This document shows, piece by piece, positions 45,947-55,308 of a stretch of 64,000 bases of DNA; within the stretch, counting starts at the first letter, position 1, and each line of letters begins with the position of its first letter. The stretch lies in the NCBI GenBank assembly GCA_009773165.1, contig WOUZ01000005.1, positions 124,001-188,000 on the forward strand, given 5' to 3'. The DNA comes from Bacteroidota bacterium. GTDB lineage: Bacteria > Bacteroidota > Bacteroidia > Bacteroidales > F082. Under the pieces are notes generated by a model. The model was not told the DNA's origin and ran no database searches. It saw only the letters and a program-made list of their open reading frames with translations. The position numbers and the translations under genes are program-made.

Positions 45947-45994
45947 ATGAAAAGAAATTCTAACAATTGGTGGTGGCATCGTTTATCAACTTGA
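45947..45994 (+). CDS. trpL: trp operon leader peptide
   Basis: ATG 45947 to TGA 45992-45994 encodes MKRNSNNWWWHRLST, 15 residues with three consecutive tryptophan codons (45968-45976). It is followed by a hairpin-terminator and then trpE, the classical arrangement for ribosome-mediated attenuation: stalling at the Trp codons when charged tRNA-Trp is low should favour read-through. The segment carrying the Trp codons (45972-45980) can pair with 46009-46017 at 8 of 9 positions, forming the pause (1:2) hairpin. The translation has not been tested but three Trp codons in 15 are very unlikely by chance. Confidence 0.85.
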   Translation: MKRNSNNWWWHRLST

Positions 45995-46030
45995 AAAGCT
46001 GATGAAATGATGTGACCATTTATAAAACAT

Positions 46031-46067
46031 AAAAAAAGGTCTGTCGTTCGCGGCAGGCCTTTTTTGT
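46031..46067 (+). terminator. trp attenuator terminator
   Basis: An intrinsic terminator precedes trpE by 15 bases: the arms 46031-46046 and 46051-46066 pair along a stem with two G-T wobbles, the loop is TTCG, and a T run follows. The base of its 5' arm (GGTC, 46038-46041) can instead pair with GACC at 46014-46017, at the end of the leader's region 2. That is a short candidate antiterminator core, with only 4 clear pairs seen. It completes the trpL attenuator. Confidence 0.85.
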
Positions 46068-46082
46068 TTCAACAAACAAGCT

Positions 46083-47483
46083 ATGAAATTTAACATTCAA
46101 CGTAAACACAGCTCCGGAGATCTTCACACACCAGTGGGTCTTTATCTCGCCTTGCGCGACATTTATCCTTCTGCACTTTTACTCGAGAGTTCAGATTATC
46201 ACTCTGCAGGAAACAGCTCATCCTATATATGCTTACAGCCTTTAAGCAGTTTTGTGGTAAACAAATCCAGGGTTGAGATCAGGATAAAAGACAAAGTTAA
46301 ACTAAGTGAAAATTCTGATTCACAACATGTTTTGGAATATCTTAGAAACTTCCTCGAAGATTTCAATCAGGAAGGTCTTGAGGCTGGCGATGGAATTTAT
46401 GGGTATATCAGCTACGATGCTATCCAATTTTTTGAAGATATCGAGATTAACAAACGTGTTTCGAAAGATTTTGAACATCCTGAAATGATTTTCAGTGCTT
46501 TCCGGTTTGTGATTCATCTGAACCATTATAATGATAGTATGACGATCACGGAATTCTGCCCCGTTGATGAGGAGAGTACCTTTCCGCAACTAATGGCCCA
46601 TATCCACAATCAAAGAAATCCTGTTTTTCCATTTTCAACAACGAGTGAAACTGTTTCGAACATGGATGATGAAAGCTTTTTAGAGATGGTTCGTAAAGCT
46701 AAAACGAATTGCCGCAGAGGAGATGTATTTCAGGTTGTTCTTTCGCGTCAGTTTTCGGTTTCATATAAAGGCGACGATTTGAATGTTTACAGGGCATTAA
46801 GACGCATAAACCCCTCACCTTATCTTTATTATTTCGACTATGGGAGCTTCCGTATTTTTGGGTCCTCTCCTGAGAGTCAGCTCAAGATAAAAAATGGGAT
46901 AGCGACTTTAAACCCAATCGCAGGCACTTACCGTCGCACAGGAAATGATGCAGCCGATAAGCAATTGGCTGAACAACTGGCACTTGATCCTAAAGAAAAC
47001 GCTGAACATGCCATGTTGGTTGATCTGGCTCGCAACGACCTCAGCCGCAGCTGCCGTAATGTTGAAGTGGAAACTTATAAAGAAGTTCAATATTTCAGTC
47101 ATGTTATTCACCTGGTTTCAAAAGTCACAGGCTCAATGAAACAGAAAAACAATATCATCCAAACCATCGCTGACACATTCCCTGCAGGCACTCTTTCCGG
47201 AGCGCCTAAGCACCGGGCAATGCAGATCATCGACTATCTTGAACCACAAAGCAGAGGTTTTTATGGTGGTGCAGTTGGGTTCATTAGCTTCAAAGGTGAT
47301 GTCAACCTGGCTATTCTTATCCGCTCGTTTTTAAGTAAAAACAATCAGTTATTTTTTCAGGCAGGTGCAGGAATCGTAAATGCCTCTGATATTCACAGCG
47401 AATTGCAGGAGGTGAATAACAAACTGGCTGCTCTTCATAAAGCAATCGTCGTGGCATCTGATACAAACACAATAACTCATTGA
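46083..47483 (+). CDS. trpE: Anthranilate synthase component I
   Basis: Converts chorismate to anthranilate with ammonia supplied by TrpG. The 466-residue protein has the N-terminal tryptophan-binding motif LLESSDYHSAG, so feedback inhibition by Trp is expected, and the catalytic chorismate-binding domain: FQVVLSRQFSV, PSPYLYYFDYGSFRIFGSSPE, IAGTYRRTGNDAAD, DLARNDLSR and TFPAGTLSGAPKHRAMQIID. It is the first structural gene after the attenuator; trpG starts after a single base. Confidence 0.96.
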   Translation: MKFNIQRKHSSGDLHTPVGLYLALRDIYPSALLLESSDYHSAGNSSSYICLQPLSSFVVNKSRVEIRIKDKVKLSENSDSQHVLEYLRNFLEDFNQEGLEAGDGIYGYISYDAIQFFEDIEINKRVSKDFEHPEMIFSAFRFVIHLNHYNDSMTITEFCPVDEESTFPQLMAHIHNQRNPVFPFSTTSETVSNMDDESFLEMVRKAKTNCRRGDVFQVVLSRQFSVSYKGDDLNVYRALRRINPSPYLYYFDYGSFRIFGSSPESQLKIKNGIATLNPIAGTYRRTGNDAADKQLAEQLALDPKENAEHAMLVDLARNDLSRSCRNVEVETYKEVQYFSHVIHLVSKVTGSMKQKNNIIQTIADTFPAGTLSGAPKHRAMQIIDYLEPQSRGFYGGAVGFISFKGDVNLAILIRSFLSKNNQLFFQAGAGIVNASDIHSELQEVNNKLAALHKAIVVASDTNTITH

Positions 47484-47484
47484 T

Positions 47485-48060
47485 ATGAAACTACTTGTAT
47501 TTGATAATTATGATTCATTCACCTACAACCTGGTGCATATGATTGAAAAAAATACTGGAATCGAGCCGGATGTTTTCCGCAACGACAAGATTCCACTTGA
47601 CAAAATTGCTGATTATGATAAAATCCTCTTATCACCTGGGCCAGGGCTTCCTTCCGAATCAGGAATTCTTATTGAATTGATAAAAACTTATGCGTCAACA
47701 AAAAGTATTTTTGGCGTTTGTCTTGGGCTTCAGGCGATGGCAGAGGCTTTTGGTGGCAATCTTGAAAACCTTGAAAGTGTTTATCATGGCGTTGCAACTG
47801 ATGTTAGAGTGACAGATTCAAACGAACTACTTTTTAAGAATATGGCAGCTGTTTTTCAGGCAGGGCGTTACCACTCCTGGGTAGCAGAGAAATATTCATT
47901 ACCTGATTGCTTCAAAATTACTGCTGAAAGTGACGATGGCCTGATAATGGGTATCCGGCATAAGCAATTTGATTTGTCAGCTGTTCAGTTTCATCCTGAA
48001 TCGATTCTTACTACAAATGGAGAAAAAATACTCACAAACTGGCTAAACCAAACCACATGA
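47485..48060 (+). CDS. trpG: Anthranilate synthase component II (glutamine amidotransferase)
   Basis: A 191-residue class I glutamine amidotransferase delivering ammonia to TrpE. DNYDSFTYNLVHM is the conserved N-terminus, LLSPGPGLP the oxyanion strand, Cys79 in GVCLGLQAMAEAFGG the nucleophile, and His170/Glu172 in VQFHPESI complete the triad. It is separate from trpE, not fused. Its stop overlaps the trpD start by 4 bases. Confidence 0.96.
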   Translation: MKLLVFDNYDSFTYNLVHMIEKNTGIEPDVFRNDKIPLDKIADYDKILLSPGPGLPSESGILIELIKTYASTKSIFGVCLGLQAMAEAFGGNLENLESVYHGVATDVRVTDSNELLFKNMAAVFQAGRYHSWVAEKYSLPDCFKITAESDDGLIMGIRHKQFDLSAVQFHPESILTTNGEKILTNWLNQTT

Positions 48061-49046
48061 AAAAAATATTGGATAAACTCTATCAGCGACAACTTCTCGG
48101 TTATGAGGAAGCTCGTGAAATTCTAATCAAAATTGCACAAGGTCAATACAATCCTTCACAAATTGCATCATTTCTAACTGTTTTTATGATGCGGGGTGTT
48201 ACAGTTCAAGAACTTACGGGATTTAGAGATGCCTTGATGGAACTTTGTTTACCGGTTGATTTTGAAGGAATCGAGACCATCGATTTGTGCGGAACAGGCG
48301 GAGATGAAAAGAACACATTTAACATATCAACATTAGCCTCATTTGTGGTTGCAGCCGCCGGAATACCTGTTGCAAAGCATGGTAATTATGGTGTTTCAAG
48401 CATCAGTGGTTCGTCGAACGTACTGGAGTTTCTTGGGTACCAATTTAAAAATGACCGAGATCAACTTAAAAAGGAGTTAGTCGAAACCGGTATTTGCTTC
48501 ATGCATGCTCCTCTTTTTCACCCGGCTATGAAAACAGTTTCTCCGATTCGAAAAGAACTAGGCGTAAAAACATTTTTCAACATGTTAGGCCCTATGGTTA
48601 ACCCGTCAAAACCTACGTATCAGATGGTCGGGGTTTTCAGTCTCGAACTGGCAAGAATGTACCAATATATCTATCAGCAGGGCAATAGTAAATATGCAAT
48701 TGTTTATGGTTTAGATGGTTATGATGAGTGTTCACTTACTTCCGCTACCAAAATACTTAGTGGCAAAGGAGAAGATATTGTCGAATCAAAGGATTTCGGT
48801 TTAAAGCTTTGGAACCAAACTGATATTCATGGTGGGCAAAGTATCGAAGAAAGTGCGCGGATTTTTACTCAAGTACTTGAAGGTAAAGGAGAACAGGCAC
48901 AGGTAGAAGTGGTGCTTGCAAATGCAGCTATTGCTCTTCAATGTTGTTTTGACGAACAACTTACTGACAGCGTGACACGTGCACACGAAGCGCTTCAATC
49001 TGGTAAAGCACTTAAAATTTTCAACCAACTTATCTCAATGCAATGA
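48057..49046 (+). CDS. trpD: Anthranilate phosphoribosyltransferase
   Basis: Transfers phosphoribose from PRPP to anthranilate. The 329-residue protein has the PRPP and anthranilate motifs DLCGTGGDEKNTFNISTLAS, KHGNYGVSSISGSSNVLE and GVKTFFNMLGPMVNPS. The length is normal. It overlaps trpG and trpC by 4 bases each (ATGA and similar), indicating translational coupling. Confidence 0.96.
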   Translation: MKKILDKLYQRQLLGYEEAREILIKIAQGQYNPSQIASFLTVFMMRGVTVQELTGFRDALMELCLPVDFEGIETIDLCGTGGDEKNTFNISTLASFVVAAAGIPVAKHGNYGVSSISGSSNVLEFLGYQFKNDRDQLKKELVETGICFMHAPLFHPAMKTVSPIRKELGVKTFFNMLGPMVNPSKPTYQMVGVFSLELARMYQYIYQQGNSKYAIVYGLDGYDECSLTSATKILSGKGEDIVESKDFGLKLWNQTDIHGGQSIEESARIFTQVLEGKGEQAQVEVVLANAAIALQCCFDEQLTDSVTRAHEALQSGKALKIFNQLISMQ

Positions 49047-49846
49047 TACCTACAGAATTAGAAAAAATAGTTACAAACAAGGCTGCTGAAGTAGCCGAAC
49101 GTAAGAGTTTATATCCTGAAAAACTACTTCAAAAGAGTATTTTTTATAACTCAGATTGTGTTTCACTTAAAAAGTATTTATTACGTCCTGACCTAAGTGG
49201 AATTATCGCGGAATTTAAACGGAAATCACCTTCAAAAGGAAACATAAATCCTTATGCTTCAGTTGAATCAACGACCTTAGGTTATATGCAAGCCGGAGCT
49301 TCTGCTTTGTCGGTGCTCACCGATCAAAAGTTTTTTGGAGGAAGCAACGAAGATCTAATTACTGCCAGGAAATTCAACTTTTGTCCGATACTTCGTAAAG
49401 ATTTTATCATCGATCCCTACCAAATTATTGAGGCTAAATCCATTGGGGCCGATGTCATTCTATTGATTGCAGCGATTTTGACTGCCAAAGAAGTTAGAGA
49501 ATTTACAGAATTAGCAACCTCACTTGGGCTTGAAGTACTTCTTGAGTTGCACGAAGAAAGCGAAATAGAAAAAATCCCATCTACTTCAGTTTTGATTGGA
49601 ATCAACAACAGAAACCTAAAAACAATGGCTACTGACATTGAGACGTCAGCGAAACTAATTGGGAAACTACCAGAAGAATCGATAAAAATTGCAGAAAGTG
49701 GGATCAGAGATGCATCAACGATCTGTCAATTAAAAAAAATAGGATATCACGGTTTTCTTATTGGAGAGTATTTTATGCAGCATGCCCGTCCTGAGTTGGC
49801 TTGTCAGCAAATGATCAAAACTATGAAAACCATGATGCCATGCTAA
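49043..49846 (+). CDS. trpC: Indole-3-glycerol phosphate synthase
   Basis: Converts CdRP to indole-3-glycerol phosphate. A 267-residue TIM barrel with IIAEFKRKSPSKGNI (catalytic Lys), SVLTDQKFFGGS, FCPILRKDFIIDPYQIIEAKS, IGINNRNLKT and IAESGI. It is monofunctional: TrpF is encoded separately, with its start inside the trpC end (ATGCTAA). Confidence 0.96.
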   Translation: MIPTELEKIVTNKAAEVAERKSLYPEKLLQKSIFYNSDCVSLKKYLLRPDLSGIIAEFKRKSPSKGNINPYASVESTTLGYMQAGASALSVLTDQKFFGGSNEDLITARKFNFCPILRKDFIIDPYQIIEAKSIGADVILLIAAILTAKEVREFTELATSLGLEVLLELHEESEIEKIPSTSVLIGINNRNLKTMATDIETSAKLIGKLPEESIKIAESGIRDASTICQLKKIGYHGFLIGEYFMQHARPELACQQMIKTMKTMMPC

Positions 49847-50454
49847 AAATAAAGGTGTGTGGCATGCGTGACAAGGAAAATATCGAAGCATTGATCAAAC
49901 TTAAGCCCGATATCATTGGATTCATATATTCACCTGATTCAAAGCGTTTTGTTGGGTATGATTTTGAATTTCCAAAAATTGATAACATCCAAAAAGCCGG
50001 TGTATTTGTAAATTCACGTCTGGATCTAATCTTTACACAAGCTTCAAAAAACACCCTTGACATTATTCAACTTCATGGTGATGAATCACCTGAAATGTGT
50101 AAAAATTTAAAAGATTCGGGCTTTTACATAATTAAGGTGTTCCGAATCGGACCAAACTTTAGCTTCTTCCCAATAGAGTCTTACTTAGATTCTTGTGACG
50201 CCTTTCTTTTCGACACCGATGGTAAAACACCGGGTGGAAATGGATATCATTTCGATTGGAAGATACTGGACAACTATCCTTTTTCGAAAGAGTTCTTCCT
50301 GAGTGGCGGACTAGGGCCGGAAGATGCTTTAGAAATAAAGCGTTTAAAGCATCCACTTCTTACAGGAATCGATGTCAACAGCCGGTTTGAGATCCAGCCT
50401 GGAGTAAAAAACATTGAAAATTTAAAACAATTCATTCATGATATCAGAGAATAA
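49840..50454 (+). CDS. trpF: Phosphoribosylanthranilate isomerase
   Basis: Amadori rearrangement of PRA to CdRP. Start ATG 49840 gives [18 protein letters not shown], with the catalytic Cys7 in KVCGM, and overlaps trpC by 7 bases; an in-frame start at 49801 would add an unconserved leader within trpC. The catalytic aspartate lies in [14 protein letters not shown], and [12 protein letters not shown] and GIDVNSRFE are the phosphate-binding segments. 204 residues, normal length. Confidence 0.94.
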   Translation: MLKIKVCGMRDKENIEALIKLKPDIIGFIYSPDSKRFVGYDFEFPKIDNIQKAGVFVNSRLDLIFTQASKNTLDIIQLHGDESPEMCKNLKDSGFYIIKVFRIGPNFSFFPIESYLDSCDAFLFDTDGKTPGGNGYHFDWKILDNYPFSKEFFLSGGLGPEDALEIKRLKHPLLTGIDVNSRFEIQPGVKNIENLKQFIHDIRE

Positions 50455-51646
50455 ATTATTTGAAGTTAGCGAGGATGGCTTCTATGGCGAGTTTGGCGGG
50501 GCATTTATACCTGAAATGCTTTATGCAAATGTTAAGCAATTGCAGACTCAATACCTTGATATATTGTCACTTACGTCATTCAAAAATGCTTATGACAACC
50601 TTCTTCGGGATTATGTTGGCCGACCCACACCTCTTTATGAGGCATTGAATCTGTCGAAAAAGTATGGTGCCCGCGTTTTTTTAAAGCGTGAAGACCTGAA
50701 TCACACAGGAGCACATAAAATAAACAATACAGTCGGGCAGGTGCTTTTAGCAAAACATCTTGGTAAAAAACGCATTATTGCTGAAACAGGAGCAGGTCAG
50801 CACGGAGTAGCGACAGCAACTGTTTGTGCCCTTATGCAACTTGAATGTGTAGTTTATATGGGAGCTGTTGACATAATTCGTCAAGCTCCTAATGTGGCAC
50901 GAATGAAGATGTTAGGTGCAAAAGTTGTGCCTGCTGTCAGTGGTAGCCGCACGCTGAAAGATGCCACAAACGAAGCAATTCGCGACTGGATCAACCATCC
51001 CGAAGACACCCATTATATTATTGGATCGGTGGTTGGTCCACACCCTTATCCCGACCTTGTGGCTCGCCTTCAAGCAGTTATTTCGGAAGAAATTATGCAA
51101 CAGTTAAAAACACAAACAGGCTCTGCTGATCCTGATTATGTGATTGCATGTGTTGGGGGTGGAAGCAATGCAGCAGGAGCCTTCTATCATTTTTTACACA
51201 ATGAAAAGGTTCAACTTATTGGTGCTGAAGCAGCCGGAGAAGGGATCGAATCAGGAAAAACAGCCGCATCACTTGTTGTTGGTAAAAGAGGCGTCATTCA
51301 TGGTTGTATGACCTCGCTTATGCAAACTGCCGATGGACAAATTGTTGAACCCCATTCTATTTCGGCAGGGTTGGATTATCCCGGAATCGGACCTCTTCAT
51401 GCCCATCTTTTTCAAACCGGAAGGGCATTATACAACAGCATAACCGATCAGGAAGCCCTTGATGCTGCTTTTGAACTTGCAAAAATGGAAGGAATTATAC
51501 CTGCATTGGAAAGCGCTCATGCACTTGCTGTTTTACCAAAAAGACACTGGAAAAAAGAAGATGTGATTGTTGTAAACCTCTCAGGAAGAGGAGATAAAGA
51601 TCTTGATACGTATATGAAAAATCTACCATCTTATGAACAGGCTTGA
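50438..51646 (+). CDS. trpB: Tryptophan synthase beta chain
   Basis: Condenses indole with serine. The 402-residue TrpB1-type protein shows [12 protein letters not shown], Lys94 in [14 protein letters not shown] as PLP-binding lysine, [12 protein letters not shown], the phosphate-cradling [12 protein letters not shown] and LSGRGDKDL. It overlaps trpF by 17 and trpA by 14 bases, so the three are tightly coupled. Confidence 0.97.
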   Translation: MISENKLFEVSEDGFYGEFGGAFIPEMLYANVKQLQTQYLDILSLTSFKNAYDNLLRDYVGRPTPLYEALNLSKKYGARVFLKREDLNHTGAHKINNTVGQVLLAKHLGKKRIIAETGAGQHGVATATVCALMQLECVVYMGAVDIIRQAPNVARMKMLGAKVVPAVSGSRTLKDATNEAIRDWINHPEDTHYIIGSVVGPHPYPDLVARLQAVISEEIMQQLKTQTGSADPDYVIACVGGGSNAAGAFYHFLHNEKVQLIGAEAAGEGIESGKTAASLVVGKRGVIHGCMTSLMQTADGQIVEPHSISAGLDYPGIGPLHAHLFQTGRALYNSITDQEALDAAFELAKMEGIIPALESAHALAVLPKRHWKKEDVIVVNLSGRGDKDLDTYMKNLPSYEQA

Positions 51647-52409
51647 AGCACATTTTACCAACAAACCAAAAAGAAATCTTGCAATTTACTTTTCAGCTGG
51701 TTACCCATCGATTGAAAGTATTGAACCAATAATTCTAACTCTTGAGCAAAATGGTGCCGATATCATTGAAATAGGAATGGCTTTTTCTGATCCACTTGCT
51801 GACGGTCCTGTCATTCAAAATAGCGGCACTTTAGCACTTGCCAATGGCATTACAACCGTAAAGATTTTTAATGAGCTGTCGACTATTCGTCAAAAAACAG
51901 ATTTACCTCTTGTTTTGATGGGATACCTCAATCCAGTTTTACAGTTTGGTTTCGAAGAATTCTTAAAGCAAGCATCTTTAACGGGGATTGACGGACTTAT
52001 TCTTCCTGATTTACCTTTAGAGATATTTGAACGGGATTACAAGACCCTTTATGAGTTTTATAATATTTTTCCAATCTTTCTCATCACTCCACAAACACCC
52101 GACGATAGGATTCATCATATCGATAAACTGAGTAAAGGATTTATTTATGCTGTATCCTCCTCATCTACAACTGGTTCATCCGAAGGGTTCAGTTTATCAC
52201 ATATCCGGTATTTCGAACGGCTTCAATCATTAAATCTTTCAAATCCTTTAATGATAGGCTTTGGCATCTCTAACCAAAAAACATTAGAAACCGTTTTTGA
52301 CAATGCTTCCGGAGCAATTATTGGAAGTGCATTTATCAAAAATCTTCAACCTTCTGCAAAAGATTATGGTATTACACAGTTTATGAATCAATTATTAAAC
52401 GAACAGTAA
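51633..52409 (+). CDS. trpA: Tryptophan synthase alpha chain
   Basis: Cleaves indole-3-glycerol phosphate and passes indole to TrpB. A 258-residue TIM barrel with catalytic Glu46 in [14 protein letters not shown] and Asp57 in PLADGPVIQ, then LPDLPLE and [13 protein letters not shown]. The residue before FSDP is Ala instead of the commoner Pro. It overlaps trpB by 14 bases and is followed after one base by the DAHP synthase gene. Confidence 0.95.
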   Translation: MNRLEAHFTNKPKRNLAIYFSAGYPSIESIEPIILTLEQNGADIIEIGMAFSDPLADGPVIQNSGTLALANGITTVKIFNELSTIRQKTDLPLVLMGYLNPVLQFGFEEFLKQASLTGIDGLILPDLPLEIFERDYKTLYEFYNIFPIFLITPQTPDDRIHHIDKLSKGFIYAVSSSSTTGSSEGFSLSHIRYFERLQSLNLSNPLMIGFGISNQKTLETVFDNASGAIIGSAFIKNLQPSAKDYGITQFMNQLLNEQ

Positions 52410-52410
52410 A

Positions 52411-53427
52411 ATGATCATTCAACTCAAAAAAAATATTACTACAGAACAAAAACTATCTGTCATACAAGCAATTGAGAAAGTCAACTATCAGGTTAATGAA
52501 GTTAAAACCCAATACGGACATTATCTAATTGCAGTTGGGAAAAAAGAGTTTGACATCCGGAAAATCGGACATTTGAAAGGTATTGACGACATTCACAGGG
52601 TCACTGATTCCTACAAACTTGTATCTAAAAAATGGAGGGTTCACGACACAGATGTTGATCTGGGGGACGGAATTCATGTGAACAGGCAACAATTCTCCAT
52701 TATGGCAGGACCATGTTCGATAGAAAGTCCGGAACAGATTGATCAAACAATTGAGCACCTAAAAACGCACAACATCCGAATGATGCGCGGAGGTGTTTTC
52801 AAACCCCGTACCTCCCCTTACGCATTTCGTGGTGTTGGGTTGGAAGGGTTAAAAATATTCTCGGAAAAATGCAGAGCTGCCGGGATAAAGGTGGTTACTG
52901 AAGTGATGCAGGTATCACAAGTTGCTGAGATGCATGATTATGTAGATATTTTTCAAGTTGGCACCCGTAATGCGCAAAATTTCAATCTACTGGATGAACT
53001 TGGCAAGACAAATAAAGCAGTGATGCTGAAAAGAGGTTTTTCAGGCACGATTGAAGAATTGCTTCAGGCTGCAGAGTACGTTTTCTCTAACGGTAACGAA
53101 AAAATTATTCTTTGTGAACGCGGCATACGCACCTACGAAACTGCTTACCGTAACACCCTCGATCTAAACGCAGTACCCATTCTAAAAGAAAAATCTCATT
53201 TGCCTGTCATTGTTGATCCTTCGCATGGGGTTGGTTTGAGAAATTATATCGAACCAATGGCTCTTGCGGCTACAATGGCTGGCGCTGATGGTGTTATTGT
53301 TGAAGTGCATCAATGTCCCGAAAAAGCATTATCCGATGGGCAACAGACTCTTAATTACCCGGAAGCAAAACAACTCTATGAACGTTTACATGCTACTTAT
53401 GCGTTAAGAAAAAGCTTCAACGGATAA
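52411..53427 (+). CDS. 3-deoxy-7-phosphoheptulonate synthase with N-terminal regulatory domain
   Basis: The first enzyme of the shikimate pathway (DAHP synthase), 338 residues. An N-terminal ferredoxin-like domain (about 1-70, MIIQLKKNITTEQKLSVIQ) resembles the regulatory domain of the type I-beta (Thermotoga-like) enzymes. The catalytic barrel shows IMAGPCSIESPEQI, FKPRTSPYAFRGVGLEGLKI, MLKRGFSGTIEE, LCERGIRTYET and VDPSHGVGL. Placed one base after trpA, it should share the trp attenuator, linking entry into aromatic synthesis with Trp supply. A strong terminator follows. Confidence 0.93.
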   Translation: MIIQLKKNITTEQKLSVIQAIEKVNYQVNEVKTQYGHYLIAVGKKEFDIRKIGHLKGIDDIHRVTDSYKLVSKKWRVHDTDVDLGDGIHVNRQQFSIMAGPCSIESPEQIDQTIEHLKTHNIRMMRGGVFKPRTSPYAFRGVGLEGLKIFSEKCRAAGIKVVTEVMQVSQVAEMHDYVDIFQVGTRNAQNFNLLDELGKTNKAVMLKRGFSGTIEELLQAAEYVFSNGNEKIILCERGIRTYETAYRNTLDLNAVPILKEKSHLPVIVDPSHGVGLRNYIEPMALAATMAGADGVIVEVHQCPEKALSDGQQTLNYPEAKQLYERLHATYALRKSFNG

Positions 53428-53452
53428 CGATTTCGATTTGTAAAACCCGACT

Positions 53453-53499
53453 AAATGGGTATGGATGTAAAAAATATACCATCCGTACCCATTTTTTTT
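53453..53499 (+). terminator. Terminator of the trp operon
   Basis: Arms 53453-53466 and 53481-53494 (AAATGGGTATGGAT / ATCCGTACCCATTT) pair except for one T-G wobble, with a 14-base loop and a T run behind. It ends the trpL-E-G-D-C-F-B-A-DAHP synthase unit. The rest of the gap up to 53715 is AT-rich and shows nothing further. Confidence 0.85.
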
Positions 53500-53715
53500 G
53501 ATTCAAATGGAAATTTTTTTTAATTATTTCTTTTATAAGTAGTTATATAAGATAAAATACGAGAGTGAAGGTAAAAATGCATTCATTTTATGACTATTTG
53601 TTTAAAATTTTCGTCGAAATTTCTATCTTAAAAGAGGGGTGAAATGAAGTTTACAAAAAGTGGCACGCCTTTTGGAATTGCAGACGCATATCACGGACCT
53701 AAAAAATTTACCGTT

Positions 53716-55155
53716 ATGAAAAAGCTCATTTTATTATCGCTCATCTCCACTCTGCTAATTGGCTTTACACCTTTAATGGCTAATGATAATCCAAAAGAAT
53801 ATATAGGATTACCTGGAGATAATCTTAACCTGTATGCGGTTATGGACCTGTTTCAAAACTCCGAGACACTCGAAGGTTTTGAAAGAAGTTTAAATGACCC
53901 TGAAACCATCATCAACAACCTCGACCTGAACAGCGACAATCGCGTTGACTATATCATGGTTGAAGATTATCCTGACGGCAATATTCACAACATTGCACTT
54001 ATGGTAGCGCTGAGTAAAGATGAATTTCAGGATGTTGCTGTTTTTATTGTTGAAAAATTAAAAGATGGTTCAGTTCAGATTCAACTTATTGGGGATGAAG
54101 CCCTATATGGTAAAAATTATATCATTGAACCAAACTATTCAGAAACACCTAATCCTGGATATTCAGGGAACATCCAATCAGGCAGCAGCGCCAATGATAA
54201 CGTAACAATCGTTCACACAACGTATTACGAAGTTGCAAGCTGGCCAATGATTGTATACATAAGTGCTCCGACTTACAGAGGATGGAGATCATCATGGTCA
54301 TGGGGACATTATCCACCTTACTGGAATCCTTGGACACCATATTACTATCATTATTATTATGGTTACCATTATAACTCTTACAATCACTACTACGCCTACT
54401 ATCGTCCATGGAATCACTACCGTTGCAATAGCTATCACCAAAGCTATTACAAAAACCACCGGCAAACATCACATACTGTTATTGTTAATGTAAACAATGG
54501 AAGATACCGCGACACCTACAGCAGGCCTGAAAGAAGAAGAGATGGTGAAGTATTGTATTCACACAGAGCTAGTCAAGGAAATACACTTCCACGCAGGGTT
54601 TCCCCAAGAGCTACACCTGATCGTCAGGATGACAAACGTCCTGGTACTTCAGCCCGGCCAGCTTCTGAGCGGACTGACAGAGATAACAGAAGGCAGGATG
54701 AAGTAAGGGATGCCAGAGATACCCGCGATAACCGCAATGATGTTGTGAGACCAAAAACAGAAACACGTGAAAGGCCAGTCAACAGAGAAGAAGCTAAGCC
54801 AAAACGTGAAGACAGATCGGGTAACGATCGCGAATTAACCAGGCCTGCACCAGCACGTGATGTTGCAAAACCTTCGATGGATCGTGAAAAGAGATCAGAA
54901 CGTCCGACTCAAGCTCCATCACAACAAACGAATCCGGTTCGCAGCCAGGAGCAACGTGCAACACCAGCAAGACCTGCAAATAACTCGAATTCTGAACGTA
55001 AAAGCGAAACGCCAGACAGATCAGTAAGTAGCAGTAAGAACCAGAATAGCAGACCAGCAGCTACAGAAACAAAACAGGCTCCACGTAGTGAAACGCCTAA
55101 AAAAACTGAGACAAAGACTGAGACAAATCAGCGGAAAAATTCAGAAAGAAAATAA
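53716..55155 (+). CDS. Secreted protein with calcium-loop-like, Tyr/His-rich and charged low-complexity regions
   Basis: From ATG 53716 a signal peptide (MKKLILLSLISTLLIGFTPLMA) precedes 479 residues in total; the in-frame ATG at 53644 would precede the signal. A folded part (about 23-150) contains DLNSDNRVD at 70-78, an EF-hand-like calcium loop, then EDYPDGNIHNIALMVAL and VQIQLIGDEALYGKNYIIEP, which recur in Bacteroidota secreted proteins. Residues about 190-260 are rich in Tyr, His, Trp and Asn (WGHYPPYWNPWTPYYYHYYYG). Residues about 290-479 are Arg/Glu/Asp/Pro-rich and probably disordered. The function is unknown; an envelope or matrix role is possible. Confidence 0.72.
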   Translation: MKKLILLSLISTLLIGFTPLMANDNPKEYIGLPGDNLNLYAVMDLFQNSETLEGFERSLNDPETIINNLDLNSDNRVDYIMVEDYPDGNIHNIALMVALSKDEFQDVAVFIVEKLKDGSVQIQLIGDEALYGKNYIIEPNYSETPNPGYSGNIQSGSSANDNVTIVHTTYYEVASWPMIVYISAPTYRGWRSSWSWGHYPPYWNPWTPYYYHYYYGYHYNSYNHYYAYYRPWNHYRCNSYHQSYYKNHRQTSHTVIVNVNNGRYRDTYSRPERRRDGEVLYSHRASQGNTLPRRVSPRATPDRQDDKRPGTSARPASERTDRDNRRQDEVRDARDTRDNRNDVVRPKTETRERPVNREEAKPKREDRSGNDRELTRPAPARDVAKPSMDREKRSERPTQAPSQQTNPVRSQEQRATPARPANNSNSERKSETPDRSVSSSKNQNSRPAATETKQAPRSETPKKTETKTETNQRKNSERK

Positions 55156-55213
55156 GATTGAAAATAACATAGCTGAAATAAATCTTATAATATTCTGGAA
55201 AACCATTAAAACT

Positions 55214-55249
55214 AAAACCCGATTATCAGAAATGATGATCGGGTTTTTA
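55214..55249. terminator. Bidirectional terminator with GAAA loop
   Basis: Arms 55214-55228 and 55233-55247 (AAAACCCGATTATCA / TGATGATCGGGTTTT) pair with one wobble and close on a GAAA tetraloop, with T runs on both strands. It serves the secreted-protein gene and the convergent lipoprotein gene. Confidence 0.88.
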
Positions 55250-55308
55250 TTTGGTCGTGAATGTAATATACTTATTAAAAGCCTGTTAAGCAAGATTCCG
55301 TGAGGCTA

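Noticed and set aside
54149-54472. Antisense ORF of 107 codons opposite the secreted Tyr/His-rich protein
   Set aside because: Its composition (Asn, Ser, Met, Asp runs) is the shadow of the repetitive sense codons and it has no signal or motif.
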